A stretch of 64,000 nt of DNA from an uncultured Gammaproteobacteria bacterium (GTDB taxonomy: Bacteria > Pseudomonadota > Gammaproteobacteria > HK1): assembly GCA_947258715.1 (NCBI GenBank), contig CAMYJH010000031.1, positions 1 to 64,000 of the forward strand. The letters are read 5' to 3'. The notes under the pieces were generated by a model that had not been told where the DNA came from, made no database searches, and saw only the letters and a list, made by a program, of their open reading frames with translations. Both the position numbers and the translations under genes were made by a program. This document shows, in pieces, positions 17,300-27,314 of the stretch (position 1 is its first letter; each line of letters opens with the position of its first letter).

Positions 17300-19252
17300 A
17301 TGGTCGATCGTAGCTTGCAATCCGCACTCGCCTGCGACCCCGCCCCGCCAGCGGCGCCGTCGACCCTTGACGCGAGGCCGGACCTCGAGACCGCCATTGC
17401 GCGCGGCCTGGCTACCCTCGAGCGTGAACAGCACGCGGATGGCTACTGGTGCTACGAGTTCGAGGCCGATTGCACGATTCCCGCCGAATACATTCTGATG
17501 ATGCACTTCATGGACGAGGTGGATCAGGCGCTCGAGCAAAAGCTTGCCGTTTATCTTCGCTCCCATCAGGCCGCAGAGGGCGGCTGGCCACTGTATTACG
17601 GCGGAGCGATGGACTTGAGCTGCTCGGTGAAGGTCTATTTCGCGCTCAAGCTCGTCGGGGACGACCCGGAAGCGCCGCACATGGCGAGCGCACGTCAAGT
17701 AATCCTGGAAAAAGGAGGCGCCGCATGCGCGAACGTATTCACCCGCATTACGCTCGCGCTTTTTGGACAGGTGCCCTGGAGGGCCGTGCCGTTCATTCCG
17801 GTGGAGATAATGCTGCTGCCGAGCTGGTTCCCGTTTCATATTCGCAAGGTTTCTTACTGGTCGCGAACGGTGATGGTGCCGCTTTTTGTACTCTGCAGCC
17901 TCAAGTCGAAAGCGGCCAACCCGGATAAGGTGGGCGTTCGCGAGCTGTTCGTCACTCCACCGGAAAAAGAGAGAAATTACTTTCCGTCCAGGTCGGTGCT
18001 CAACCGGGCCTTCTTCTGGCTGGATCGTGTCGGTCGTCTCATCGAGCCGCTGGTTCCGGGGTTCATACGTCGGCGCGCAGTCCGCGCCGCAGCGGAATTC
18101 GTCATCGAGCGACTCAACGGTGAAGATGGACTCGGGGGAATCTTTCCGGCGATGGTCAACGCCCATGAAATGCTGGCTGTAATCCGGTACCCCGAGGACC
18201 ACCCTTACCGCCTCTACACAAAGCGCGCGCTGGAAAAGCTACTGGTCATCAGAGACGACCGGGCTTATTGCCAGCCGTGCCTGTCGCCGGTGTGGGACAC
18301 GGGCCTGGCGTGTCTTACGGTACAGGAAGCAAGTCGCGACAGAGATAAAGAATCGGTACTGAAGGCTCTAGATTGGCTGAAACCTCTGCAGCTGCTTTCG
18401 GAACCAGGCGACTGGCAGTGGCAGCGGCCCAATCTTCGAGGTGGCGGTTGGGCATTCGAGTTTCGAAACGACCATTATCCAGACATCGACGATACGCCGG
18501 TGGTGGCGTGGGCGATGCTGAAATCCGGCAAGATGCGCTATCGAGAGTCCGTCGAGCGCGCCGCCGAATGGATCTGTGGCATGCAGTCGAACAGCGGGGG
18601 GTTCGGCTCTTTCGACGTAAACAACACGCACTATTACATGAACGAGATCCCTTTTGCCGATCATGGCGCTTTATTGGATCCCCCCACAAGCGACGTGACC
18701 GCGAGATGCGTAACGTTTTTATCCCGGCTGGACCGCGAACGCTTCCGAAAAACAATAGATGCTGCGCTCGAGTTTTTGAAAAGTGAGCAGGAGGATCAGG
18801 GATGCTGGTTCGGGCGATGGGGTACGAATTATATTTACGGAACCTGGTCGGTACTGATCGCGCTTGAGGCCGCCGGCGAACCGCTTGAGCAGTCTTACAT
18901 ACGCCGGGCCGCTAACTGGTTGAAGGGTATCCAGCGCGAGGACGGTGGCTGGGGCGAAGACAACATCACCTATTTCGAGCCCCAGCGCGCCGGGCAGCAC
19001 ATCCACAGCACCTCGTTTCAAACGGCCTGGGCGCTGCTGGGGCTGATGGCGGCCGGGGAGGCGCGTTCGGAGTCCGTCGCCCTCGGTATCGACTACTTGC
19101 GGCGCACGCAGCTGAGTCACGGTCTCTGGCACGACCCGGATTTCACGGCTCCGGGGTTCGCGCGCGTTTTTTACTTGAAGTATCACGGCTATTCCCGTTA
19201 TTTCCCGCTTTGGGCGCTGGCCCGTTACCGTACGCTCACCGAGTCGGAATGA
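17300..19252 (+). CDS. shc: squalene--hopene cyclase
   Basis: A 650-residue monotopic membrane enzyme that cyclises squalene to hopene/hopanol. The catalytic acid motif DxDDT is at residues 395-399 (PDIDDTPVVAW). QW-type repeats are visible, for example EGGWPLYY, DWQWQRPNLRGGGWAFEF, GSFDVNNTHYYMNE, DQGCWFGRWGTNYIYGTW and EDGGWGEDN. The C-terminus shows the late FLKYHGYSRYFPLWALARY sequence of bacterial enzymes. Length is normal (630-720). The ATG at 17300 starts the gene. The hydrophobic entrance region around VEIMLLPSWFPFHI is present. It follows squalene synthase and precedes hpnG with a 197-bp gap, perhaps with its own promoter before hpnG. Confidence 0.97.
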   Translation: MVDRSLQSALACDPAPPAAPSTLDARPDLETAIARGLATLEREQHADGYWCYEFEADCTIPAEYILMMHFMDEVDQALEQKLAVYLRSHQAAEGGWPLYYGGAMDLSCSVKVYFALKLVGDDPEAPHMASARQVILEKGGAACANVFTRITLALFGQVPWRAVPFIPVEIMLLPSWFPFHIRKVSYWSRTVMVPLFVLCSLKSKAANPDKVGVRELFVTPPEKERNYFPSRSVLNRAFFWLDRVGRLIEPLVPGFIRRRAVRAAAEFVIERLNGEDGLGGIFPAMVNAHEMLAVIRYPEDHPYRLYTKRALEKLLVIRDDRAYCQPCLSPVWDTGLACLTVQEASRDRDKESVLKALDWLKPLQLLSEPGDWQWQRPNLRGGGWAFEFRNDHYPDIDDTPVVAWAMLKSGKMRYRESVERAAEWICGMQSNSGGFGSFDVNNTHYYMNEIPFADHGALLDPPTSDVTARCVTFLSRLDRERFRKTIDAALEFLKSEQEDQGCWFGRWGTNYIYGTWSVLIALEAAGEPLEQSYIRRAANWLKGIQREDGGWGEDNITYFEPQRAGQHIHSTSFQTAWALLGLMAAGEARSESVALGIDYLRRTQLSHGLWHDPDFTAPGFARVFYLKYHGYSRYFPLWALARYRTLTESE

Positions 19253-19449
19253 GCGCGGTGAATTGTTCAGCGACACAGGCATTCGCGCTCGGCTGAGTTG
19301 AGCCTCGTATGCATTTACCCGATCTCTTCGGGGACCTTCTGGCCGCCCGTTGTCCAAAGCGCGGAGCTTAAGTTGCATCCTGTTTCGAGAGACATGAAAA
19401 GCGGGCCTGAAAGCTGCGTTTGCCTTCAGAAGAGGTATGCCCGCTCAGC

Positions 19450-20178
19450 ATGAGTGCGGGAACTGTTGGCCTGGTCGTCGCCATGAGCGCTGAAGCGCAA
19501 GCCCTCACCGGTCGGGCCCAGCCAACGGAGCAAGTGATCAAGTTAGCCGAGAGCGCCTATCTACGGGTCGGCGGCATGGGCCCGAGTGCGGCCGAGCGTA
19601 GCTGCGCTGCGCTGGTCGATGCTGGCGTCCGCGCGCTGGTGAGCGTGGGCTGCGCCGCGGGTCTGGCGCCGGCATGCCGTCCGGGCGCTCTGATGCTGCC
19701 GGCGGAAGTGCTCTCCGCTCAAGGGCACGCGATTGCCACCGACGCTCCGTGGCGGGCCGCGCTACTCGCCGTTCTTGGGGGGAGGTGGAACCCGCTTGTG
19801 GAAAACATTGTCGGCGTGGACCGTGTCATCGGATCGACGGAAAAGCATGGCTTGCACGCGACGACCGGGGCGATCGCCGCGGACATGGAGAGCGCGGTGG
19901 TGGCGCGAGAGGCGCGGCGGTTCGGACTTCCGATGATTGCGGTCCGGGTCGTCTCGGATGAAGTGGATGACAGTATTCCGGAAGCATTTCTCGATGCCAT
20001 CGACGTATTTGGCCGTCCGCGTGTACGGTTGCTGCTCAACGCTCTGATTCGAAGACCCGGCGATGCGGCCGACGTTGCGCGCTTGCGAAGGGGTTTTAAA
20101 AAAGCCTGCGACACCCTGTCCCAGATCGCAGCGAGGACGGGACCCGCGTTTTGTTGCCCGGAAACGAGCGATCTTTGA
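19450..20178 (+). CDS. hpnG: hopanoid-associated nucleoside phosphorylase HpnG
   Basis: A 242-residue member of the purine/nucleoside phosphorylase (PNP/MTAN) superfamily. HpnG removes adenine from adenosylhopane to give (phospho)ribosylhopane during bacteriohopanepolyol side-chain formation. The family landmarks GLVVAMSAEAQAL at the N-terminus, VSVGCAAGLAPACRPGALMLP, and AADMESAVVAREARRFGLPMIAVRVVSDE (the ribose/purine-binding MES segment) are visible. The ATG at 19450 follows a GAAGAGG sequence, while a TTG at 19420 is less likely. It sits between shc and hpnN, 17 bp before the latter, supporting the assignment. Confidence 0.9.
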   Translation: MSAGTVGLVVAMSAEAQALTGRAQPTEQVIKLAESAYLRVGGMGPSAAERSCAALVDAGVRALVSVGCAAGLAPACRPGALMLPAEVLSAQGHAIATDAPWRAALLAVLGGRWNPLVENIVGVDRVIGSTEKHGLHATTGAIAADMESAVVAREARRFGLPMIAVRVVSDEVDDSIPEAFLDAIDVFGRPRVRLLLNALIRRPGDAADVARLRRGFKKACDTLSQIAARTGPAFCCPETSDL

Positions 20179-20195
20179 CGCGTCACGGATCGTTT

Positions 20196-22826
20196 ATGCC
20201 CACCACCGTACTGACTCATTTCCTTTCTTGGTGGGTAGGCCATTGCCGTCGATTCGCCTGGCCCATCGTGATCGGCGCGCTCGCCGTCGGAAGCTTGAGT
20301 ATTCAGTACACGATCTCGAACATCGGCATCAATACCGACACCGCGGACATGATTGCGAAGGACCTGCCGTGGCGGCAGACCTACATCGCATACAAGAAGG
20401 ATTTCCCGCAGTTTGTCGATACTCTCTTGCTGGTGGTTGACGCGGCTTCGCCGGACAGGGCAGAGGAGGCCGCGACGCTTCTTGCGGATTCTATCCGCCG
20501 CCAGCGTGACCTGGTGAATTGGGTTAAACAACCGGGAGACAGCCCTTTTTTTCGCCAAAATGCGCTGCTGTTCTTGAACGACGACCAGCTCGATCAGCTG
20601 GCCATAAACCTGGCCCGGATGCAGCCGTTTCTCGGCACCCTCATGCACGAGCCGACCTTGCCCGGGTTGTTCTCGCTGTTGCAGAAGGCTTTGCAGCGAA
20701 AGGTAGCGGAGAGAAGCCTAGAGCTGGCCCCGATACTAAAGAATCTGGCCGATGCGGTGGAGGCGGAAAATGCGGGCCGCTTCCATCGCCTTTCGTGGCA
20801 CAGGCTGATGCAGCTCGAAGGGGAGCGGGGCACCGATGCCCGGCGCTACCTGGTGGTCAAACCGAAGCTGGACTTCGGCGAGCTGTTCCCCTCGGGTCCG
20901 GTTCTCCAGCGGATCCGATCGCTGACCTCGAACCTGAATCTCGTTCCCGAGAACGGTGTGCGGGTACGCATCACCGGCGAGCCGGCGCTTGCCCACGAAG
21001 AGTTGGCCAGCGTCACCCGCGGCACCAACCTTGCCTTGCTGCTCGCCGTGGTGATGGTGACGGGGGTGCTGCTGGTGGGCCTGCGTTCAGTCTGGATGCT
21101 GCTGGCCACCCTGGTCACTTTGCTCCTGGGGCTTAGCTTGACGGCGGCATTCGCAACGCTCGCTATCGGGCACCTCAATCTCATTTCAATCGCCTTCGCG
21201 GTGCTCTACATCGGTCTAGGCGTCGACTACGCGGTCCACTTTTGTTTGCGCTGCCGCGAGCTGCACATGAACGGGGCAAAGTGGTCCGAGGCTCTGGACG
21301 GAGGTGCCAGGGACGTGGGCGTCGCGCTCGCCATATGTGCGGTCACCACAGGCATTGGATTCTTCGCTTTTGTACCCACGGATTTCACCGGCGTGTCAGA
21401 GCTCGGAATCATTTCGGGGACCGGCATGTTCATCAGCCTGGTTGCCAGTCTCACCGTGCTGCCGGCGCTGCTCGAGATTCTTCCTCGACCCGCGCCGATT
21501 TCCGCCGAGCTCCGACGCCAGGCCCCGCTTCTGCCAAAGGCTTCATGGCCGATGCGGCACCGCCGCGGCATACGCGTGGCGGCAATCGTACTCGCGCTGG
21601 GATCACTTGTGGCGCTACCGTACGTGCGATTCGACGATGATCCATTGAATCTGCGAGATCCTAGAAGCGAATCTGTCGCCACGGCGCGGGACCTGATGCA
21701 GGACGGGGGCCATTCCCCGTGGACACTGTCGCTGATGGCAAGGGACGCGAACGAAGCGCGCGCGCTTGCGAAGCGCATCGAGTCGCTGCCCGAAGTCAAT
21801 GACGTGCTCCATCTGCAGAGCTTCGTTCCTGTCGGTCAGGCGGAAAAGCTCGCGGTGATCGATGATCTCGATCTGATACTTAATCTCGATACGAACGCGG
21901 TTGGTGAAAAAACAGCCAGCGATCCGGAATCGCGGCGCGCATCGACGGATAAGCTCGTGGTCGTGCTCGAGGAATTCGCCGCGAACTCGGAGGCTCCGGT
22001 GGAAAGGGCGGCGGCAAGACGGCTGACTGTGTCACTCACCGAGCTGATGGAAAGAAAGGATGTCGAGGATCGTCTGGCGTCACTGGAACAAAATCTTACC
22101 TATTACCTGCCAGGGCAGCTCGAGCGTTTGAAAACCGCCCTGTCGCCGCAGGAAGTTTCTCTACGATCTCTTCCGCTTGAGATCCAGCGGGACTGGAAGG
22201 CGCCGGACGGGAGATGGCGTTTGGAAGTCGAACCGGCGGGAGATATGAGTGATAACCATAATCTCGAGCGTTTCGTCGCGGCGGTGCAAAGCGTGGCGCC
22301 CCAGGTAACCGGCACACCGGTAGTGCATGTGGGATCCGGCCGGGCCGTGGTGCGCGCCTTCGAGCATGCGCTGATCTCCGCCTTGCTGCTCATCAGCGTA
22401 GTGCTTTTCTTGGTGTTACGTCGGGTGCTCGAGGTTGGTCTGGTGCTGGCGCCGTTACTGCTTGCGATGTTGATTACCTTAGCGGTGATGGTGGTTTTGG
22501 GCCTGCCTTTCAATTTCGCCAACGTCATCGCCTTGCCTTTATTGCTCGGGCTTGGCGCGAACAACGGCATACAAATGGTTTATCGCTGGCGCGTCGCGCC
22601 ACCTGCTTCCGGTGATCTGCTGAAAACCAGCACTGCCCGTGGTGTCGTTTTCAGCGTGCTCACGACCATGTGCAGCTTTGGAAACCTCGCCTTCAGCGCT
22701 CACAAGGGCACCGCAAGCATGGGTCTTTTGCTAGCGCTGGGGCTGACGCTCATGCTTGTGTGCACTTTGATACTGACGCCGGCATTGCACCCGGGCAAAA
22801 AAATGCTTTCCGGCGCCGCGGCATGA
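20196..22826 (+). CDS. hpnN: hopanoid transporter HpnN, RND superfamily
   Basis: An inner-membrane protein of 876 residues with the MMPL/RND architecture: one N-terminal TM segment (FAWPIVIGALAVGSL), a large periplasmic domain, a helix bundle (for example LALLLAVVMVTGVLLVGL and GLGVDYAVHFCLR), a second TM/periplasmic repeat and a final bundle (VLLISVVLFLVLRRV-like, ANNGIQMVYRWR). In Rhodopseudomonas HpnN shuttles hopanoids to the outer membrane, and a similar role is inferred. The ATG at 20196 is chosen because the stretch before it is not family-like. The last four bases overlap the start of hpnA (ATGA), indicating translational coupling. Confidence 0.94.
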   Translation: MPTTVLTHFLSWWVGHCRRFAWPIVIGALAVGSLSIQYTISNIGINTDTADMIAKDLPWRQTYIAYKKDFPQFVDTLLLVVDAASPDRAEEAATLLADSIRRQRDLVNWVKQPGDSPFFRQNALLFLNDDQLDQLAINLARMQPFLGTLMHEPTLPGLFSLLQKALQRKVAERSLELAPILKNLADAVEAENAGRFHRLSWHRLMQLEGERGTDARRYLVVKPKLDFGELFPSGPVLQRIRSLTSNLNLVPENGVRVRITGEPALAHEELASVTRGTNLALLLAVVMVTGVLLVGLRSVWMLLATLVTLLLGLSLTAAFATLAIGHLNLISIAFAVLYIGLGVDYAVHFCLRCRELHMNGAKWSEALDGGARDVGVALAICAVTTGIGFFAFVPTDFTGVSELGIISGTGMFISLVASLTVLPALLEILPRPAPISAELRRQAPLLPKASWPMRHRRGIRVAAIVLALGSLVALPYVRFDDDPLNLRDPRSESVATARDLMQDGGHSPWTLSLMARDANEARALAKRIESLPEVNDVLHLQSFVPVGQAEKLAVIDDLDLILNLDTNAVGEKTASDPESRRASTDKLVVVLEEFAANSEAPVERAAARRLTVSLTELMERKDVEDRLASLEQNLTYYLPGQLERLKTALSPQEVSLRSLPLEIQRDWKAPDGRWRLEVEPAGDMSDNHNLERFVAAVQSVAPQVTGTPVVHVGSGRAVVRAFEHALISALLLISVVLFLVLRRVLEVGLVLAPLLLAMLITLAVMVVLGLPFNFANVIALPLLLGLGANNGIQMVYRWRVAPPASGDLLKTSTARGVVFSVLTTMCSFGNLAFSAHKGTASMGLLLALGLTLMLVCTLILTPALHPGKKMLSGAAA

Positions 22827-23812
22827 AAACGCTAGTCACGGGCGCCACCGGTTTCGTCGGCGCGGCCGTCGCGCGGCGCCTGCTCGAGGCTGGCCATCGG
22901 CTCCGTGGTCTGGTGCGTAAGGGCAGCGACCTGAGTAATCTCGAGGGATTGGAAATTGAAACCGTCGTCGGCGATCTGCGCGAATCCGAAAGTCTAGACG
23001 CCGCCGTTTCGGGTTGTCAGGCGCTCTTCCACGTGGCGGCCGATTATCGCCTCTGGACGAGGGACCCTGCGTCGCTTTACGCCAGCAATGTTGACGGTAC
23101 GGTCAACCTGATGCGTGCGGCTTTGCGCGCAGGCGTCGAGCGAATCGTTTACACCAGCAGCGTGGCGACGCTGGGTCTGAACGCCGACGGTACGCCGTCC
23201 AATGAAGAGACGCCGGTGAGTCTCGAGGACATGATCGGTGATTATAAACGCTCGAAATTTCTCGCCGAGCAGAAGGTCAGGCAAATGGTGCTAGAGGACG
23301 ATTTGCCCGCGGTCACCGTCAATCCCTCCACTCCTATCGGACCACGTGACGTCAAACCGACCCCGACGGGAAGGATCATTCTTGATGCCGCGGCCGGACG
23401 ATTGCCGGCCTTCGTGGATACGGGACTGAACGTGGTCCACGTAGACGACGTTGCTGCGGGTCATTTAATGGCCTTCGAGCGCGGGGAGAAGGGTGAGCGT
23501 TACATCCTCGGAGGCGAGGATTTGAGCCTCGAGGCCATCCTCGCGTGTGTCGCAGGGATCAGGGGAAATAAGCCACCAAAACTAAGGTTGCCTCACGCTC
23601 TGGTGTTGCCTATCGCCCATGGCTCCGAACTCTTTGCGCGAATCTTCGGCGGCGAGCCACTGGCCACCGTCGCCGGAGTTCGCATGTCACGGAAGCGCAT
23701 GTATTTCTACAGCCGCAAGGCCAAAGAAAAGTTAGGCTACGACTACAGATCGTCGACAGAAGCAATTCGTGACGCGGTGGACTGGTTCGCCAGAAACGGC
23801 TATCTGGATTGA
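22823..23812 (+). CDS. hpnA: hopanoid-associated sugar epimerase HpnA
   Basis: A 329-residue extended short-chain dehydrogenase/NAD-dependent epimerase. It shows the dinucleotide-binding GATGFVGAAVARRLL motif at the N-terminus, the DLRESESLDAAVSGCQALFHVAADYRLW segment characteristic of HpnA, YTSSVATLG, the catalytic YKRSK motif, and VNPSTPIGPRDVKPTPTGRI. It is annotated in hopanoid clusters but its exact substrate is not settled. The ATG overlaps the hpnN stop codon by four bases. The frame is open 51 codons further upstream, inside hpnN, but that part is only a shadow. It ends 25 bp from the convergent hpnL. Confidence 0.95.
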   Translation: MKTLVTGATGFVGAAVARRLLEAGHRLRGLVRKGSDLSNLEGLEIETVVGDLRESESLDAAVSGCQALFHVAADYRLWTRDPASLYASNVDGTVNLMRAALRAGVERIVYTSSVATLGLNADGTPSNEETPVSLEDMIGDYKRSKFLAEQKVRQMVLEDDLPAVTVNPSTPIGPRDVKPTPTGRIILDAAAGRLPAFVDTGLNVVHVDDVAAGHLMAFERGEKGERYILGGEDLSLEAILACVAGIRGNKPPKLRLPHALVLPIAHGSELFARIFGGEPLATVAGVRMSRKRMYFYSRKAKEKLGYDYRSSTEAIRDAVDWFARNGYLD

Positions 23813-23837
23813 ATGCTGGCGGCCGGGGGCAATTCGG

Positions 23838-24875
23838 TCAGGGGTCCCCGGAAGTCGGCGCCGGCGTGTTTTGTTCGGGCCTGTGGACGGAAGCCCGCAG
23901 GGTTGGCCGGAACGAGAACCACCAGCCGAGAAGAAGGCCGCCAGCGATCCACACGATCTCGCGGCAGCGGCGCACCAGCGCCACCGCGAGCCCGGAGGAA
24001 GCGCTGCCGGTGAGCGTTGCGCAGACGAGCACGAACGCCCCCTCCTGCGCGCCAAGGCTGGCCGGGATGAAAAAAGTCCCGGCCCGCACGAGCTGGGCAA
24101 ACGCTTCGATGATCCACGCATCGGTGAAGCTTACGGAGGTGCCAAGAAACATCATGCTGTAATAAATGCTCAGCGCGCCGATGAACCAAGCGCAAAGCGC
24201 CATTATCAGCGCAGCGGCGAAGCGGCCTTTTCGTCTGGAGTAGAATCTCACCAGCCGGGCGTCGAACGCCTCGATATGGTGCAGATAGTGCGCGATCCTC
24301 TCGCCCGCCCGCCAACCACTGAGCCACGCGCTTATCCTGGAAGTAACCCGCATTCGCTGAATAAGAAAAAAAGCGGACACGACGCAGCAGAAAATGAACA
24401 GCCCTACTCCTGAGACCAGGGTATGCGCGTTGGAAAAGTGAGAGTCCAGGAGTATGAGCGTGAAGCCGCCGACGAGGAAAAAAACCAGCGAGATAAGATT
24501 CGTGGTCTTCGCCAGCAGCACAGATGCGAAAGCGTCAGCGTAAGGCACGCCGTAGTATTTCTTCAGCAGTACCACCTTGACCGGCTCGCCGCCGATGCTC
24601 GCCATGGGGATGATGGCGTTGAATGCTTCCCCAACCATCCGTACCAGGTACAGCTTGCGCAGCCACGATCCGTGTAACGGCAAGGTGCTGAAGGTGATCT
24701 GCCAGCCGGCAACGTCGGCGAGGAACTCGATGGCGTAAAGGGCAATGATTAACGCCATGCCGGTAGATCCGAATTCCAGCGCTTGCCTGTACACTTCCGC
24801 CAGCTCGGCGTCGGCGATGATGTAGCCGAGCAAGGCGAGGCCGATGGCGAGGTAAAGCAGCCGGAAAATAGTCAT
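23838..24875 (-). CDS. hpnL: hopanoid-associated flippase-like membrane protein HpnL
   Basis: An integral membrane protein of about 345 residues of the UPF0104/lysylphosphatidylglycerol synthase transmembrane family, with seven to eight hydrophobic segments (for example FRLLYLAIGLALLGYIIA, LALIIALYAIEFLADVAGW-like, LISLVFFLVGGFTLILL, GLFIFCCVVSAFFLI and ALIMALCAWFIGALSIYY). Characteristic motifs are AFNAIIPMASIGGEPVKVVLL and GTFFIPASLGAQEGAFVL. The HpnL subgroup occurs in hopanoid loci and is thought to move lipid intermediates. The ATG at 24873-24875 is used; a GTG two codons earlier is possible. It lies on the opposite strand to hpnA and upstream of nothing else hopanoid-specific except dxs, 172 bp away on the same strand. 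Confidence 0.9.
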   Translation of the reverse strand: MTIFRLLYLAIGLALLGYIIADAELAEVYRQALEFGSTGMALIIALYAIEFLADVAGWQITFSTLPLHGSWLRKLYLVRMVGEAFNAIIPMASIGGEPVKVVLLKKYYGVPYADAFASVLLAKTTNLISLVFFLVGGFTLILLDSHFSNAHTLVSGVGLFIFCCVVSAFFLIQRMRVTSRISAWLSGWRAGERIAHYLHHIEAFDARLVRFYSRRKGRFAAALIMALCAWFIGALSIYYSMMFLGTSVSFTDAWIIEAFAQLVRAGTFFIPASLGAQEGAFVLVCATLTGSASSGLAVALVRRCREIVWIAGGLLLGWWFSFRPTLRASVHRPEQNTPAPTSGDP

Positions 24876-25047
24876 TTGCACATCGTAAGGCTCAGGAAGG
24901 CGTTTGCTTCACCCTGTAGGCAGGCCGACAATCGGCGCACCCTTCTCCGACTTCGGGCGCAAGTGTTCCGTGCTGATGGTGGAACTATCTATGGGCCCTG
25001 CAGCGGAAGAAGTTCGCGCTTGAAGCGCCACGGCGGGCAAGAGAAGG

Positions 25048-26958
25048 TCAGGCCTGTGATAAAACCCGCTCTGCTTGCTCTGGTTCGGAACCGATTTTGA
25101 TCAGGTATGCCTGAACAGAGCGGAGGATTCCCTCGGTGTCGAGGCCTGCGTCCTTGAGCATGTCTTTCCGGGAACCATGCTCGATGAAACGGTCGGGCAG
25201 GCCGAGATTCAGCACGCTGACTTTGACGCCGTTGGCGGCCAGATGCTCGTTGACGGCGCTGCCGGCACCGCCCTGCACCGCGTTCTCGTCAACGGTCACG
25301 ATGACGTCGTGCGACGCCGCCATCTCGAGCACCATTTCTTCGTCCAGCGGCTTGACGAAGCGCATGTTGACCACGCTGGCGTCCAGTTCCTCGGCCGCGG
25401 CCATGGCATGTTCGAGCATCGGTCCGAAGGCAAGAAATGCGATTCCCCCACCCTGGCGCCGGAGCTCCGCCTTGCCGAGGGGAAGGGCGGCCATCTCTTC
25501 TTTCACCTCGACGCCGGGTCCACTGCCGCGCGGATAACGAACCGCTGCCGGCCCGTCGAGCAGAAAGCCCGTGTACAGCATCTGCCGGGTCTCGTTCTCG
25601 TCGGCGGGCGTCATGATGACCACGTTCGGCAGGCAGCGAAGATAGGAGATGTCGTAGGCGCCGGCGTGGGTAGGGCCGTCACCGCCTACGACGCCGGCGC
25701 GATCGATGGCGAACAGCACCGGCAGCTTCTGGATCACCACGTCGTGCACCGCCTGATCGTAGGCGCGCTGCAGGAAAGTGGAATAGATTGCAACCACGGG
25801 TTTCAGTCCCTCGCACGCCATGCCCGCGGCCACCGTTACGCTGTGCTGCTCGGCAATACCCACGTCGAAGTAGCGATCGGGAAACTCGCTGGCGAAGCGT
25901 TCCATCTTGGAACCCTCGCGCATCGCCGGGGTGATGCCCACCAGGCGCTCGTCCATCGACGCCATGTCGCAGAGCCACTCGCCGAAGACCTGCGAGTAAG
26001 TCGGGTTCGCGGCTGATCTGGAGGGCGTAATACCAACGTCCGGATCAAACGGCGAGCCGATGCCGTGATACTTCACCGGATCTTCCTCCGCCGGGGCGTA
26101 ACCCTTGCCCTTCTGGGTGACGACGTGAAGCAGGCGCGGACCGTCCAGGGCCTGAATGTTGCGGATGGTGGAGATCAGCGCGGATAGATCGTGGCCGTCG
26201 ATGGGGCCAAAGTAATTGAAGCCGAGCTCTTCGAACAACATTCCGGGAACGATAAAGCCCTTGACGTGCTCTTCCGCCTTGCGCGCGAGCTCGCGCATGG
26301 CCGGCATCCGCCTGAGCATGCGTTTGCCTCCTTCGCGTACCGTCGAGTAGAGCTTTCCTGAAATTATCTGGGTAAACCGCCGGGTCAATGCGCCGACGTT
26401 AGGCGAAATGGACATTTCGTTATCGTTGAGGACGACCAGCACGTCCGCTTCCATTCCTCCCGCGTGATTCAGCGCCTCGAACGCCATACCGCAGGTGAGA
26501 CCGCCGTCTCCAATTACGGCTACGATGCGACGCCCGCTTCCTGTACGCCTGGCGGCGACCGCCATCCCGACCGCGGCACCGATAGAGGTCCCGGCGTGAC
26601 CCACTCCAAATGTATCGTATTCACTCTCGGCCCGCTTCGGAAACGGCGTGATCCCGCCCCATTTTCTGACCGAATGCATGGCGTCGCGGCGGCCGGTGAG
26701 GATTTTGTGCGGATAGGCCTGATGGCCCACATCCCAGACGATACGGTCGTCGGGAGTGTGGTAGAGGTAATGGAGGGCGACCGTGAGCTCAACGGCGCCC
26801 AACCCCGCAGCAAAATGGCCTCCCGACCTGGAAACGCTGTGAATCAGGTAACTGCGGAGTTCCGTCGCCACCGCCTCGAGCTTCGACTGAGGAAGCTTGC
26901 GCAAATCAGCGGGGCTGTCGATTTGTTGCAGAAGAGGGTAGGACCCGGATTCGATCAT
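25048..26958 (-). CDS. dxs: 1-deoxy-D-xylulose-5-phosphate synthase
   Basis: A 636-residue thiamine-diphosphate enzyme that condenses pyruvate and glyceraldehyde-3-phosphate, the first committed step of the MEP isoprenoid pathway. Family features are [38 protein letters not shown], the ThDP motif from [10 protein letters not shown] to [12 protein letters not shown], and the glutamate motif [15 protein letters not shown]. The frame is open 46 codons further, but alignment by eye to the E. coli N-terminus supports the ATG at 26956-26958 ([16 protein letters not shown]). Its position inside the hopanoid island suggests a supply role for squalene precursors. Whether a second dxs exists elsewhere cannot be judged. 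Confidence 0.97.
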   Translation of the reverse strand: MIESGSYPLLQQIDSPADLRKLPQSKLEAVATELRSYLIHSVSRSGGHFAAGLGAVELTVALHYLYHTPDDRIVWDVGHQAYPHKILTGRRDAMHSVRKWGGITPFPKRAESEYDTFGVGHAGTSIGAAVGMAVAARRTGSGRRIVAVIGDGGLTCGMAFEALNHAGGMEADVLVVLNDNEMSISPNVGALTRRFTQIISGKLYSTVREGGKRMLRRMPAMRELARKAEEHVKGFIVPGMLFEELGFNYFGPIDGHDLSALISTIRNIQALDGPRLLHVVTQKGKGYAPAEEDPVKYHGIGSPFDPDVGITPSRSAANPTYSQVFGEWLCDMASMDERLVGITPAMREGSKMERFASEFPDRYFDVGIAEQHSVTVAAGMACEGLKPVVAIYSTFLQRAYDQAVHDVVIQKLPVLFAIDRAGVVGGDGPTHAGAYDISYLRCLPNVVIMTPADENETRQMLYTGFLLDGPAAVRYPRGSGPGVEVKEEMAALPLGKAELRRQGGGIAFLAFGPMLEHAMAAAEELDASVVNMRFVKPLDEEMVLEMAASHDVIVTVDENAVQGGAGSAVNEHLAANGVKVSVLNLGLPDRFIEHGSRKDMLKDAGLDTEGILRSVQAYLIKIGSEPEQAERVLSQA

Positions 26959-27314
26959 TATGCTTGCGTAATGGGCGGCCACCGCTTGGCGAAACAATCT
27001 TATTAAAGCGGCTCGCATGCTGGCAAGAGAAAACGGTTCATCGACGGAGTTTCGCCCCAGACCCAGGAGCGCGGCCGGGCGGTATTTGGATACCAAGCGC
27101 TGCTGGATTTTCGACTTCGTGGCTAGCGACGAAATTGAAGCGTGCTTCTATTATCGCCTCTGCAAGGCCATGGTGAGCCTTCTATCGTGGGCCGCCGATA
27201 TCGGGTTATTATCGACCCCAGCCAGCTCTCGAGGGCGCGAAACTTGTTGCCCGCTTGACCGGTCACAAGAAACCAGGCGGCGCTGATCCCGATAACCATC
27301 CAGAGGTCGATGGA
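26959..27314. other. divergent promoter region between dxs and hpnH, 356 bp
   Basis: The stretch separates the outward-facing starts of dxs and hpnH and should hold promoters for both. A CAGAGG sequence (27301-27306) lies eight bases before the hpnH ATG and may be its ribosome-binding site. I see no coding sequence, clear operator or terminator. Confidence 0.5.

Noticed and set aside
23800-24413. Open frames of 175-214 codons on both strands over hpnL
   Set aside because: They overlap a clear multi-spanning membrane protein and have no recognisable features.
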